Assembly: GCF_023130475.1 (NCBI RefSeq)
Contig: NZ_JAKHEX010000008.1
Location: 1 to 64,000, forward strand
Source: Aciditerrimonas ferrireducens
Lineage (GTDB): Bacteria > Actinomycetota > Acidimicrobiia > Acidimicrobiales > UBA8190
Length of the DNA stretch: 64,000 nucleotides
Reading direction: 5' to 3'
Shown here: positions 27,240 to 34,831 of the stretch, piece by piece
Position numbering within the stretch: position 1 is the first letter of the stretch
Layout of the letters: every line of letters starts with the position of its first letter
Notes under the pieces: model-generated
The model's input: only the letters and a program-made list of their open reading frames with translations
Databases searched by the model: none
Told to the model about the DNA's origin: nothing
Position numbers and translations under genes: made by a program

Positions 27240-28000
27240 CGCCCGCTCCAGAGCACCCCGAGGACCACGAGCCCCGCGAGGACCACGACGCCGAGCGACG
27301 CCGGGACGACCGGGAGGTCCGCGACCGGACCGGCCCCGGGCGTGCCGAACAGGAGGTGCCCGAGGAACCGCCCGGTGGCCCACGCCCAGAGGAAGAGCAC
27401 CCCGAGCACCGCCCACAGTTGCGAGAGGGGGAGCACGTCGACCACGTGGAGGAGGCCGAAGAAGCTCGGGAACAGCGGGGTGGCGACGAGGGCCAGGGCG
27501 CTCAGGGCCACCAGCCACGACAGCCGCGGCAGCCGAGCCGCCAGTCCGCCCCGAAGCCCCAGGTACGCGCCCCCAAGGCGCGCCGAGAAGAGCCCGGCCC
27601 ACACCATGAGCAGGGCGGCGGGCACCGACCAGGCCAGGGCGAACAGCTCGACCGAACGGGCCGGGGCACCGGTCCCGACCAGCAGCCAGTCCAGCGACAG
27701 GCCAGAGGTGGCGACCAGCCGGGCCCACAGGGTCACCTCCCGGACGCTCAGGGCCCGCAGCGCGTAGAGCAGCGAGGTGAAGAGCACGAGGGCGACGACC
27801 GCCGGGCTGTGCACGACCCCGCGCACCAGGGTGTGCCGGGGCAGTCCCTCGAGGAGGGCGGCGCCGGCCTCGGGGAGGCCGAGCACGGCCAGCGCCCGGG
27901 CAGCGGGGTGCCGGACCTGCTCGACCAGCTGGTTGAAGAGCGCGCTGAGCGGGAACACCGGGAGCAGGCAGGCGGCGGCGAGGACCCGGAGGTCGACCAT
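27224..28000 (-). CDS. Extra membrane protein of the DAB locus (antiporter-like)
   Basis: A 258-residue, very hydrophobic protein with about six to seven membrane segments, placed between dabB and dabA with three bases to dabB and a 16-base overlap into dabA. The stretch ATPLFPSFFGLLHVVDVLPLSQ followed by an aromatic helix ending in GRFLGHLLFG resembles the late helices of NuoM/NuoN/MrpD-type antiporter subunits (PP..GF.GK...L..A). I infer a third, proton-path subunit of the DAB pump or a second half of a split DabB. The two-gene DAB loci described in proteobacteria do not contain it, as far as I know. Confidence 0.6.
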   Translation of the reverse strand: MVDLRVLAAACLLPVFPLSALFNQLVEQVRHPAARALAVLGLPEAGAALLEGLPRHTLVRGVVHSPAVVALVLFTSLLYALRALSVREVTLWARLVATSGLSLDWLLVGTGAPARSVELFALAWSVPAALLMVWAGLFSARLGGAYLGLRGGLAARLPRLSWLVALSALALVATPLFPSFFGLLHVVDVLPLSQLWAVLGVLFLWAWATGRFLGHLLFGTPGAGPVADLPVVPASLGVVVLAGLVVLGVLWSGRWTGI

Positions 28001-28003
28001 GGC

Positions 28004-29692
28004 TCAGCTCCACCAGGTCACGAGGTTGAGCCAGCGGGACAGGCGCACCATGGCGTCGGCGACGCGCCCGGCGAGGTCGTTCAGGTAGAGCTCCCGGGTG
28101 AGGAGGGCGTAGCCGGCCATGGCCGCCGCGTGCCAGCGCGCCAGAAGCCAGGACCACAGGCGCTCCGTGCCGACCAGCACCGCGAGGGCCCAGCCGGCGG
28201 CGAAGAGCAGCGCCAGGACGGCCACCAGGGCGCCGGTGGGGACGAAGCCGAGGCTCGCCGCGCGATAGAGCCGGGTGCTCGCCGCCCCGGGCTCGAGGAA
28301 GCTCCCGAAGACGTGGGTCACGAGGGTGTAGCCGACCACCACGAGCACGAAGGAGACCAGGATCCCGCCCATGACCTTCCACGGGTTGGCCCGGCTGAGC
28401 CGGTGGGCGCGGAGCAGGGCCTGTCCGCCGGTGACCCACGCGAAGAACAACAGCACGATGACCCCCTGCTCGAACAGCAGGTGCCGGGCCACGGCCGCGT
28501 GGGCGAGCGAGAAGACCACCACGGGGACGACGAGGATCAGCGACCCGGCGATCCAAAGGGGCAGGCGGGGGAACCGGGTCGGTCGGCGCGCCACGATGGC
28601 GCTGTAGACGAGGTCCGGCGGCACGCCGTCGTGCGCCCGGGCTTCCCCGATGGCGTCCCCGGCGCTGAGGAAGGACGAGGCCTTGAAGAAGCCGTGGGCG
28701 ATGAGGTGGAACACGGCGAGCGGCAGCGCGCCGAGCCCGCACTCCATCACCATGAAGCCCATCTGCCCCATCGTCGAGTAGCCGAGGGACCGCTTCACGT
28801 CGTTCTGGATGAGCATGAGGCTGGAGCCGATCAGCGCGCTCAGCAAGCCGACGACCAGGGCCAGGTGCAGCCCGAGACCGTCGATCTCGAACACCGGCGC
28901 GAACCGGTTGAACAGGAAGCCGGCGGCGTTCACGATCCCGGCGTGCATGAGCGCCGACACCGGTGTCGGACCATCCATCGTGTAGGGCAGCCAGCTGTGC
29001 AGGAGGATCTGGGCGGAGCGGGCGAACCCCGCCAGGGCCACGAGGATCCCCGTGAGGGCCGGGGCGGACAGCCCGCCGAGGGTGGTGGCGTGCGGATCGG
29101 CGCCCATGCGGGCGAAGAGCACCGGCAGGGAGATGCTGTGGTAGGCGCGGAACAGCACGATCGCCGCCAGCCACAGGGGGAGGTCGCCGAGCCGGTAGAT
29201 CACCTTCGTCCACAGGGCGTAGCGCCCGGCCGCCGGGCGCTCGAGGTCGTGGCCGAGGAGGAAGTAGAGGAACACTCCCACCAGGAACCAGGCCGCCAGC
29301 AGGGTGATGAGGTCGGCCGCGGCCACGAGGAACAGGATCGTGGCGGTCATGGCGTTGAGCAGGGCGAAGAACCGGCCGTAGCCGGCCTCTTCGGCCATGG
29401 CCCGCACCGAGTAGCGGTGCACGATCACGCTGATCCCCGAGACGAAGGCCCAGAGCACGAGGCTGAGCGGGTCCAGCCAGAGGCTCCCCCAGGACGAGCC
29501 GAGGTGGACCACGACCGTGGTCGGCTGGGCGAGGAAGCCCCCGAGGGCCACGAGCGAGCCGACCAGGGCGAGCACCACCCCCGCGACCCCGATGGTGGCC
29601 GCCAGGCGTCGCCGGTGGCGGGCGACGAGCACGACGAGCGCCGCGGAGGCTGCCGGCACGAACGGCACGGCCGTGCCCACGTCCCTCAGCAT
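28004..29692 (-). CDS. dabB: DabB, membrane subunit of the DAB inorganic-carbon pump (NuoL/ND5-like)
   Basis: A 562-residue membrane protein of the proton-conducting antiporter family with about 14 helices. Diagnostic stretches are HSWLPYTMDGPTPVSALMHA and LLIQNDVKRSLGYSTMGQMGFM, plus HLIAHGFFKASSFLSAGD, which hold the conserved Lys/His residues of the channel. It couples proton flux to CO2 hydration by DabA. I prefer the ATG at 29692 with GGAGG eight bases before it; a GTG at 29701 with AGGAG is possible and adds three residues. It follows cbbO closely. Confidence 0.92.
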   Translation of the reverse strand: MLRDVGTAVPFVPAASAALVVLVARHRRRLAATIGVAGVVLALVGSLVALGGFLAQPTTVVVHLGSSWGSLWLDPLSLVLWAFVSGISVIVHRYSVRAMAEEAGYGRFFALLNAMTATILFLVAAADLITLLAAWFLVGVFLYFLLGHDLERPAAGRYALWTKVIYRLGDLPLWLAAIVLFRAYHSISLPVLFARMGADPHATTLGGLSAPALTGILVALAGFARSAQILLHSWLPYTMDGPTPVSALMHAGIVNAAGFLFNRFAPVFEIDGLGLHLALVVGLLSALIGSSLMLIQNDVKRSLGYSTMGQMGFMVMECGLGALPLAVFHLIAHGFFKASSFLSAGDAIGEARAHDGVPPDLVYSAIVARRPTRFPRLPLWIAGSLILVVPVVVFSLAHAAVARHLLFEQGVIVLLFFAWVTGGQALLRAHRLSRANPWKVMGGILVSFVLVVVGYTLVTHVFGSFLEPGAASTRLYRAASLGFVPTGALVAVLALLFAAGWALAVLVGTERLWSWLLARWHAAAMAGYALLTRELYLNDLAGRVADAMVRLSRWLNLVTWWS

Positions 29693-29717
29693 CGATCCCA
29701 CCTCCGGCTCCTCACGC

Positions 29718-32051
29718 TCATCGGGTCAACCCCATGTACAGCAGGGGCAGCCGCTCGGGCAGCCGCTCGACCCGGTCGACGATCGCGGCGTTGCGCACCC
29801 CGAAGATGCGCGAGACCCACTCGTCGGAGCGGGGGTCGAGGCTGATGCAGTACGGCTGGATCCCGGCGGTCGTCGCCTCCTCGACGGCCTTCTTCGCGTC
29901 CACCCGCAGGTACTGCGGGTCGCGCACGTCGTTGTCCGCCGGCTCCCCGTCGGTCACGACGAACAGGAGCTTGCGCTCGTTCGGCTGGCGGCGCAGGAGC
30001 GACACGGCGTGCCGGATGGCTGCGCCCATCCTGGTCGAGAGCTGGCCGGTCATCCCGGCCAGGGAGGCCTTGACCCGGTCCCCGTAGGCGACGTCGAAGT
30101 CCTTGTACCGGAAGTACTCGACGTCGTGGCGCCCGTTGGAGTGGAAGCCGTGGATGGCGAAGGGGTCACCCAGGCGGTCGAGGGCGTCCGCGAGGAGCAC
30201 GGTGGCCTCCCGGGCCAGGTCGATCACCCGGAGGTCCGCGCCCTCGACGGGGTCGTTCGTGGACTCAGAGACGTCGACGAGGACCAGCACGGCGAGGTCG
30301 CGCTCCCGGCGCAGGGTCCGCTGCATGACCCGGGGATCGGGCTCTCGTCGGAGCCTGAGCTCGGTCATGGCGAAGACCAGGGCGTTCAGGTCGAAGTCGT
30401 CCCCCTCCTCCTGCTTGCGGAGCCGCTGGACCCCGACGGGCTGCATGGCCTCGACGATGCGGCGCAGACGGGCGACGAGGGGCCGGTGCTTCTCCAGGAT
30501 CCGCTCCACCTCCGACGGGTCCCCGGCCGCCGGGCGCGTCTCCAGCACCGAGCACCAGGCCGGGCGGTAGAGCTGCATCTGGTAGTCCCACTCCGGATAG
30601 CGGAACACCTCGGCCGGTTGGGCCCGGCCCTCGAGCTGGTTGAAGCTCACCCCCTCGTCCTCGTAGGGGAACAGCTCGGTCGGCAGGACCCAGACCTCCT
30701 GGGCGTCGTCCCCGGCGGTCTCCACGTCGAGCTCGTTCACGAACTCCATGAGGCTCACGGTCCGACGGACCTGCTTCTGCACCCAGGGAGCCAGCTCGAA
30801 GAACGCCGCGGGGTCGAACTCCTCCCAGAGGTGGCGGTTGTCGTCGCGGTAGGGGGCACGAACGTGGTCGAGGCCCGGCCGGAACTCGACCCCGAGCTCG
30901 GCGAGCTCCTGGGCCAGCTCGAGGCCGATCTCCCAGGACAGGGTGCTCGAGCCCAGCTCGGCGCGGGCCTCGGCGAAGCGCTTCCTCGCCACCTCGACCA
31001 CCCGAGCGTCGTCCTCGTAGTCCGGGTCGACGAGGGACCGGGCGATGCGGCCCAGGTAGTCGCCGACGCTCGTGGCGTCCTGCGGGGTGGCGTCGTGGAG
31101 GCGGCGCCAGAGGACGCCGAGCCCAGGGAAGCGGTCGACGGCGAGCTGCTCGACGCGGGCGTCCTCCACCACCCCGATCACCTCCCGCTGCAGCGCGCTC
31201 AGGCCCTCGGGGCGCAGGCCCCGGTCCCCGAAGAGGAGGTGCGCCGCCGCGTGGCAGCTGGCCGCCCGGTAGAGGTCCATGCCGCCCACGGTCCGCTCCC
31301 CCACCACGTGGTCGTCGTAGGCGTCGGGGAGGTGGACGACGAACCCGGAGATGAAGGGTCGGGGTCCTTCGCCCCGCTCGGGGTCGCCGCTCGTCGGGCG
31401 GAGGAAGAAGTCCTGGCCCCACAGGGCCCGCAGGTAGGCCCGGAGGCGCCGCTGGACGTCGACGAAGAGCGTGCCCCGCCGTTCCCGCTGGAACATCGCC
31501 CGGGCGTCGGCGCTCTGGAGGCCGAAGTACGCCTCCTGGGCGTCGAAGTCGTTCCGGTGGGCCTGGACCCCCCACGTCGCCCACCGCCGCAGACCGCCGA
31601 GGGTCAAGTTGGACAGCAGGACGTCGAGCTTCTCGAGCATCGGCCGGAGTCCCCTCGGGGCCTGGGCGACCAGGGTGTGGAGCAGGCGGAGGTAGTCCTC
31701 GAACAGCTCGGGGTCCCCGAGCCGGGCGGCCGCCACCGGACTGGTCGAGAGCACCAGGGCGATCACCGACGCGCTGGTCTTCGAGTACATCGTGATGGCG
31801 GTCGAGAGCAGCTGGCCGAGCGCGTCCTCCCCGACCTCCCGGACCACCGCCGGCGCGCTCTGCAGGTACGAGGCGACGAGGTCGGAGCCCCGCTCGAGCA
31901 GCTTCAGGTCGAGGGCACCCCGGAGGTAGGTGTCGAGGGCCCGGGGGCTCATGACCCGGGTGGCTTCGGCCCACGAGGACCGGAGCACCTCCTCGAGCTC
32001 CGGGCCGAGCTCGGCGAGCACCTCGGGGTGGTCCTCGAGCTCCACGCTCAC
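29718..32051 (-). CDS. cbbO: CbbO, RuBisCO activase adaptor with VWA domain
   Basis: A 777-residue protein that recruits the CbbQ ATPase to inhibited RuBisCO. The long N-terminal helical region (about 1-560) precedes a C-terminal von Willebrand A domain with the metal site DVSEST near 592 and later VVTDGEPADND. The family uses this domain to contact RuBisCO. GTG at 32051 follows GAGGAGG with a nine-base spacing. The 38-base gap to cbbQ and the shared direction mark a CbbQO pair, as in many alpha-carboxysome operons. Confidence 0.92.
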   Translation of the reverse strand: MSVELEDHPEVLAELGPELEEVLRSSWAEATRVMSPRALDTYLRGALDLKLLERGSDLVASYLQSAPAVVREVGEDALGQLLSTAITMYSKTSASVIALVLSTSPVAAARLGDPELFEDYLRLLHTLVAQAPRGLRPMLEKLDVLLSNLTLGGLRRWATWGVQAHRNDFDAQEAYFGLQSADARAMFQRERRGTLFVDVQRRLRAYLRALWGQDFFLRPTSGDPERGEGPRPFISGFVVHLPDAYDDHVVGERTVGGMDLYRAASCHAAAHLLFGDRGLRPEGLSALQREVIGVVEDARVEQLAVDRFPGLGVLWRRLHDATPQDATSVGDYLGRIARSLVDPDYEDDARVVEVARKRFAEARAELGSSTLSWEIGLELAQELAELGVEFRPGLDHVRAPYRDDNRHLWEEFDPAAFFELAPWVQKQVRRTVSLMEFVNELDVETAGDDAQEVWVLPTELFPYEDEGVSFNQLEGRAQPAEVFRYPEWDYQMQLYRPAWCSVLETRPAAGDPSEVERILEKHRPLVARLRRIVEAMQPVGVQRLRKQEEGDDFDLNALVFAMTELRLRREPDPRVMQRTLRRERDLAVLVLVDVSESTNDPVEGADLRVIDLAREATVLLADALDRLGDPFAIHGFHSNGRHDVEYFRYKDFDVAYGDRVKASLAGMTGQLSTRMGAAIRHAVSLLRRQPNERKLLFVVTDGEPADNDVRDPQYLRVDAKKAVEEATTAGIQPYCISLDPRSDEWVSRIFGVRNAAIVDRVERLPERLPLLYMGLTR

Positions 32052-32089
32052 CGGCCCCGCCCTCCTCGGCGTGCTGGGGCGACCATGGC

Positions 32090-32896
32090 CTAGAACACCG
32101 TGGCGACCGCGGCGTCGAGGGCGTCGCGCATGTCCGGGTCGTCGCTGACGGGTCGCACCAGGGCCATCTGGCAGGCGGCCAGGGGGTCGACCCCCTGGAC
32201 GATCAGGCTCCCGGCGTAGACGAGCATGCGAGTCGAGATCCCCTCGTCGAGCCCGTGCCCTTTCAGGTTCCGGGCACGCTCGGCGATCGAGACGAGCTTG
32301 TCGGCGAGCTGCAGCGACACCCCGCTCTCGTGGGCCACGATCTCGGCCTCGACCCCGTGCTCGGGGTAGTCGAAGTCGAGGGCCCCGAAGCGCTGCTTCG
32401 TGGAGGGCTTCAAGTCCTTCATCATCGACTGGTAGCCGGGGTTGTAGGAGATCACGAGCTGGAAGGCCGGATGGGCCCGCACGAGCTCCCCTTTCTTCTC
32501 CAGGGGCAGGGCTCGTCGGGTGTCGGTCAGGGGGTGGATGACCACGACGGTGTCCTGGCGGGCCTCGACGATCTCGTCGAGGTAGCAGATGGCGCCGTGG
32601 CGGGCGGCGAGGGTGAGCGGGCCGTCCTGCCACCGGGTGCCCTCGGCGTCGAGCAGGAACCGGCCGATGAGGTCCGAGGCGGTCATGTCCTCGTTGCAGG
32701 CCACGGTCACCAGCGGCCGGCCGAGCCGCCAGGCCATGTGCTCCACGAAACGGGTCTTGCCGCACCCGGTCGGCCCCTTCAGCATGAGGGGCATCCGGAC
32801 CGAGTAGGCAGCCTCGTAGAGGGCGATCTCGTTGCCCGTCGCCCGGTAGTAGGGCTCGCTTCGGATCCGGTACTGCTCGATCAGGTCCTCGCCCAT
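32090..32896 (-). CDS. cbbQ: CbbQ, AAA+ RuBisCO activase motor
   Basis: A 268-residue MoxR-class AAA+ ATPase. Walker A is [15 protein letters not shown] near residue 38, Walker B is [11 protein letters not shown] near 105, and sensor and arginine-finger regions follow ([20 protein letters not shown]). Hexamers of CbbQ with one CbbO remove inhibitory sugar phosphates from RuBisCO. The ATG at 32896 gives the usual [17 protein letters not shown] start; a GTG two codons earlier is possible. It follows the 77-residue disordered protein gene by 64 bases. Confidence 0.94.
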   Translation of the reverse strand: MGEDLIEQYRIRSEPYYRATGNEIALYEAAYSVRMPLMLKGPTGCGKTRFVEHMAWRLGRPLVTVACNEDMTASDLIGRFLLDAEGTRWQDGPLTLAARHGAICYLDEIVEARQDTVVVIHPLTDTRRALPLEKKGELVRAHPAFQLVISYNPGYQSMMKDLKPSTKQRFGALDFDYPEHGVEAEIVAHESGVSLQLADKLVSIAERARNLKGHGLDEGISTRMLVYAGSLIVQGVDPLAACQMALVRPVSDDPDMRDALDAAVATVF

Positions 32897-32960
32897 CTCC
32901 ACCTCTCGACCTTCCTCGCGCCCTGGGCGCCGGCAGCCGTGGTCCGCCGGCCTGCCCGGC

Positions 32961-33194
32961 TCAGTCGGGCCAGACCTCGCAGCCGATCTGGGAGGGGAGC
33001 ACCCTGACCGACGGGCCGGACGCCGTCGTGCCCCCCGACGGCGCGGTCCGGCGCGGCTCGGGCGCAGGGCGCGCCTCGCCCCCCGAACCGGGCCCGCCGA
33101 CGGTCGTGCCACGCTGCTCCGGCGCCGACCCTCGCTGGTCCGATGCGGGGACCTGGCTGGTGGCCGGGCGAGTTCCCCGTTCCCGTGTCGGCAT
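32961..33194 (-). CDS. Small disordered carboxysome-operon protein, possible McdB-like
   Basis: A 77-residue protein rich in Gly, Pro, Ser, Thr and Arg with no predicted secondary structure until the last 15 residues, [15 protein letters not shown], where Trp75 is third from the end. It starts at ATG 33194, ten bases after the acRAF stop, with AAGGAG in the gap, so translation is well supported. Proteobacterial alpha-carboxysome operons carry mcdA/mcdB near this spot, and alpha-McdB proteins are small, disordered and have an essential near-C-terminal Trp. The resemblance is in form only; no McdA ATPase gene is present in the window. An alternative is a novel shell or RuBisCO linker. Confidence 0.6.
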   Translation of the reverse strand: MPTRERGTRPATSQVPASDQRGSAPEQRGTTVGGPGSGGEARPAPEPRRTAPSGGTTASGPSVRVLPSQIGCEVWPD

Positions 33195-33204
33195 CCCGTC
33201 TCCT

Positions 33205-33456
33205 TCAGCGTTCCTCGGCTCGCGCCCGCGCGAGCGCTTCCATGGCCGGGACGAACGGGGAGCCCTGCTCGGCGAGGGTCCGGCCGTCCTCGGGCTCGAT
33301 CGACACCCGGACGCTCCTCGAGTCGAAGTGCAGGTTCGGGTAGAAGCCGCAGCGCTCGCTCAGCGCCGCGAGGTCAGCCAGGAACGCCCGGACCTGGCCG
33401 TAGCTGCCGAGCTCGTAGGTGAACGACGTCCGTTCCTTGACGCTGTCCCCGTTCAT
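33205..33456 (-). CDS. acRAF, RuBisCO assembly factor (pterin dehydratase-like)
   Basis: An 83-residue pterin-4a-carbinolamine-dehydratase-like protein, the short form found in alpha-carboxysome operons as RuBisCO assembly chaperone. [22 protein letters not shown] and [20 protein letters not shown] follow the fold, while the catalytic PCD-type His-His pattern is not conserved, as expected for acRAF. The ATG at 33456 overlaps the stop of the ferritin-like gene (ATGA). Confidence 0.8.
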   Translation of the reverse strand: MNGDSVKERTSFTYELGSYGQVRAFLADLAALSERCGFYPNLHFDSRSVRVSIEPEDGRTLAEQGSPFVPAMEALARARAEER

Positions 33457-33935
33457 GCGCTGCTCCCTTCCGTCACGGTGGCCGAGGGACCCCAGAGGGC
33501 CTGTTCGATGCTGGCGAGGTGCTCGAGCTCCTCCCCGAGCAGCTCGAGGAAGAGCGCGGCGCTCGCCTCGTCGCCCACCTGGGCGGCGTGGTGGGCGGCG
33601 TCGTCGTAGGTGCGGACCACCTCCTGCTCGAGGGCCCGGTCGATCAGGAGCATCTCCTCGACGGTCCGACCCAGGCGAACCGGTGGCACCGGGCCGCCCC
33701 GGGGGACCACGCCGAGGAGGAGCGACCGTCGGGTGAGCCGCTCGAGATGGCCGAGCTCCTCGGCCGCGTCCCGGCGGAACCGTCCCGCGACCTCGTCGAG
33801 CCCCCAGAGCTCGGCCAGGCACCCCTGAGCGACGTACTGCTGCGCGGCACCGAGCTCGTGCAGCACCGCCTCCTGCAGGTAGCCCCGCAGCCGGAGGTCG
33901 ACGGCCACCGTCCCCGCCCTCGACGCCCGGCTCAC
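33453..33935 (-). CDS. Ferritin-like protein of the carboxysome operon
   Basis: A 160-residue four-helix protein. Helix 1 has EAVLHELGAAQQYVAQG, helix 2 RFRRDAAEELGHLERL, helix 3 DRALEQEVVRTYDDAAHHAA and helix 4 LFLELLGEELEHLASIE. The paired Glu and E..H motifs (EELGHLE, EELEHLA) are the di-iron ligands of bacterioferritin/rubrerythrin-type proteins. A bacterioferritin homologue in the same place is usual for alpha-carboxysome operons; its role there is not settled. It overlaps csoS1 upstream (GTGA) and acRAF downstream. Confidence 0.78.
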   Translation of the reverse strand: MSRASRAGTVAVDLRLRGYLQEAVLHELGAAQQYVAQGCLAELWGLDEVAGRFRRDAAEELGHLERLTRRSLLLGVVPRGGPVPPVRLGRTVEEMLLIDRALEQEVVRTYDDAAHHAAQVGDEASAALFLELLGEELEHLASIEQALWGPSATVTEGSSA

Positions 33936-34249
33936 CGCGGCGCCGCGACGACCTGCTCCGGCCCGGTGGGCAGGATCCCCTCGACCTCGCTGTGCACCCG
34001 AGCGATGATGTGGGCCGCGACCAGGCCGTCGCCGACCCGCTCGCACGCATCGGCACCGGCTCGGACCGCGGCGTTCACCGCGCCGGTCTCGCCCCGCACC
34101 AGGACGGTGACGTACCCCCCGCCCACGAACTGGCGACCGATGAGGCGGACCTCTGCAGCCTTCGTCATCGCGTCCGCCGCTTCGATCGCCGGCACCAGTC
34201 CCCGGGTCTCGATCATCCCGAGGGCGATGCCCGTCACTGTCTCAGCCAT
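33932..34249 (-). CDS. csoS1: CsoS1, hexameric alpha-carboxysome shell protein
   Basis: A 105-residue BMC-H protein, the main facet tile of the shell. It has the typical GIALGMIETRGLVPAIEAADAM start, RQFVGGGYVTVLVRGETGAV with the central pore glycines, and ERVGDGLVAAHIIARVHSEVEGILP. Only this one hexamer gene is present; Halothiobacillus has three adjacent copies. ATG at 34249. The stop overlaps the ferritin-like gene. Confidence 0.95.
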   Translation of the reverse strand: MAETVTGIALGMIETRGLVPAIEAADAMTKAAEVRLIGRQFVGGGYVTVLVRGETGAVNAAVRAGADACERVGDGLVAAHIIARVHSEVEGILPTGPEQVVAAPR

Positions 34250-34286
34250 TGCTCTTTCTCCTTTTCCTTTCCGGGCCGACGGGGCC

Positions 34287-34544
34287 TCACGCAGGCTGGC
34301 CGTCGTCCCAGGTGTCGATGATTCCGCAGATGGTCAGATCCGTGAGGATCTCGTAGCTCCCGGCCGCGTAGCGGGCGGCCGTGCCGCTCGTGGCGATGAC
34401 CCATGTGCCTGGCGGGGCCCCGACCGGGTCGCAGGCCACGGAGAGCTTCCCCTTCCGGTCGGCGAGGACCTTGAGCGGCATCGTCCGGAGTCCCTCGATC
34501 CGCCGGGTGGCGACCAGGTCCGAGCGCACCTGCAGGACGTCCAT
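34287..34544 (-). CDS. csoS4B: CsoS4B, pentameric shell vertex protein
   Basis: An 85-residue BMC-P (EutN/CcmL-type) protein that caps shell vertices. It shows MDVLQVRSDLVATRRIEGLR, PLKVLAD and PVGAPPGTWVIATSGTAARYA, followed by TDLTICGIID. It starts one base after the csoS4A stop, and the two paralogues always occur together in this operon type. Confidence 0.93.
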   Translation of the reverse strand: MDVLQVRSDLVATRRIEGLRTMPLKVLADRKGKLSVACDPVGAPPGTWVIATSGTAARYAAGSYEILTDLTICGIIDTWDDGQPA

Positions 34545-34545
34545 G

Positions 34546-34797
34546 TCACGCCGGGGGCCACTGGTCGATGATCCCCACGATGGTGAGGTCGCTCGGGAAG
34601 TCCTTGCTGCCGGCGGCCTCTCGAGCGGCCGAGGATCCCACGCAGATCACCCAGTCCCCCGGGATGCACCCGACGGCGTCCACGGCGACCTGCCCGTCGC
34701 CGTCGGGTTTCTCCTTCACGACCAGCAGGGGGCGGTGACCCAGCTCCTTGATGCGGTTGGTCGAGACCAGGGTTCGGTCGACCCGGCAGATCTTCAT
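34546..34797 (-). CDS. csoS4A: CsoS4A, pentameric shell vertex protein
   Basis: An 83-residue BMC-P protein with MKICRVDRTLVSTNRI, PLLVVKE, VGCIPGDWVICVGSSAAREAAG and DLTIVGIIDQW. It closes the shell vertices together with CsoS4B. The gene lies 34 bases after csoSCA in the canonical csoS2-csoSCA-csoS4A-csoS4B order. Confidence 0.94.
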   Translation of the reverse strand: MKICRVDRTLVSTNRIKELGHRPLLVVKEKPDGDGQVAVDAVGCIPGDWVICVGSSAAREAAGSKDFPSDLTIVGIIDQWPPA

Positions 34798-34831
34798 GCC
34801 TCCCTCCAGCCGTCGCAGCGTCCAGGTCCGC

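Noticed and set aside
23928-27767. Long plus-strand frame opposite dabA
   Set aside because: Antisense shadow of dabA; composition is Glu/Gly/Val/Pro-rich with no motif and no ribosome site.
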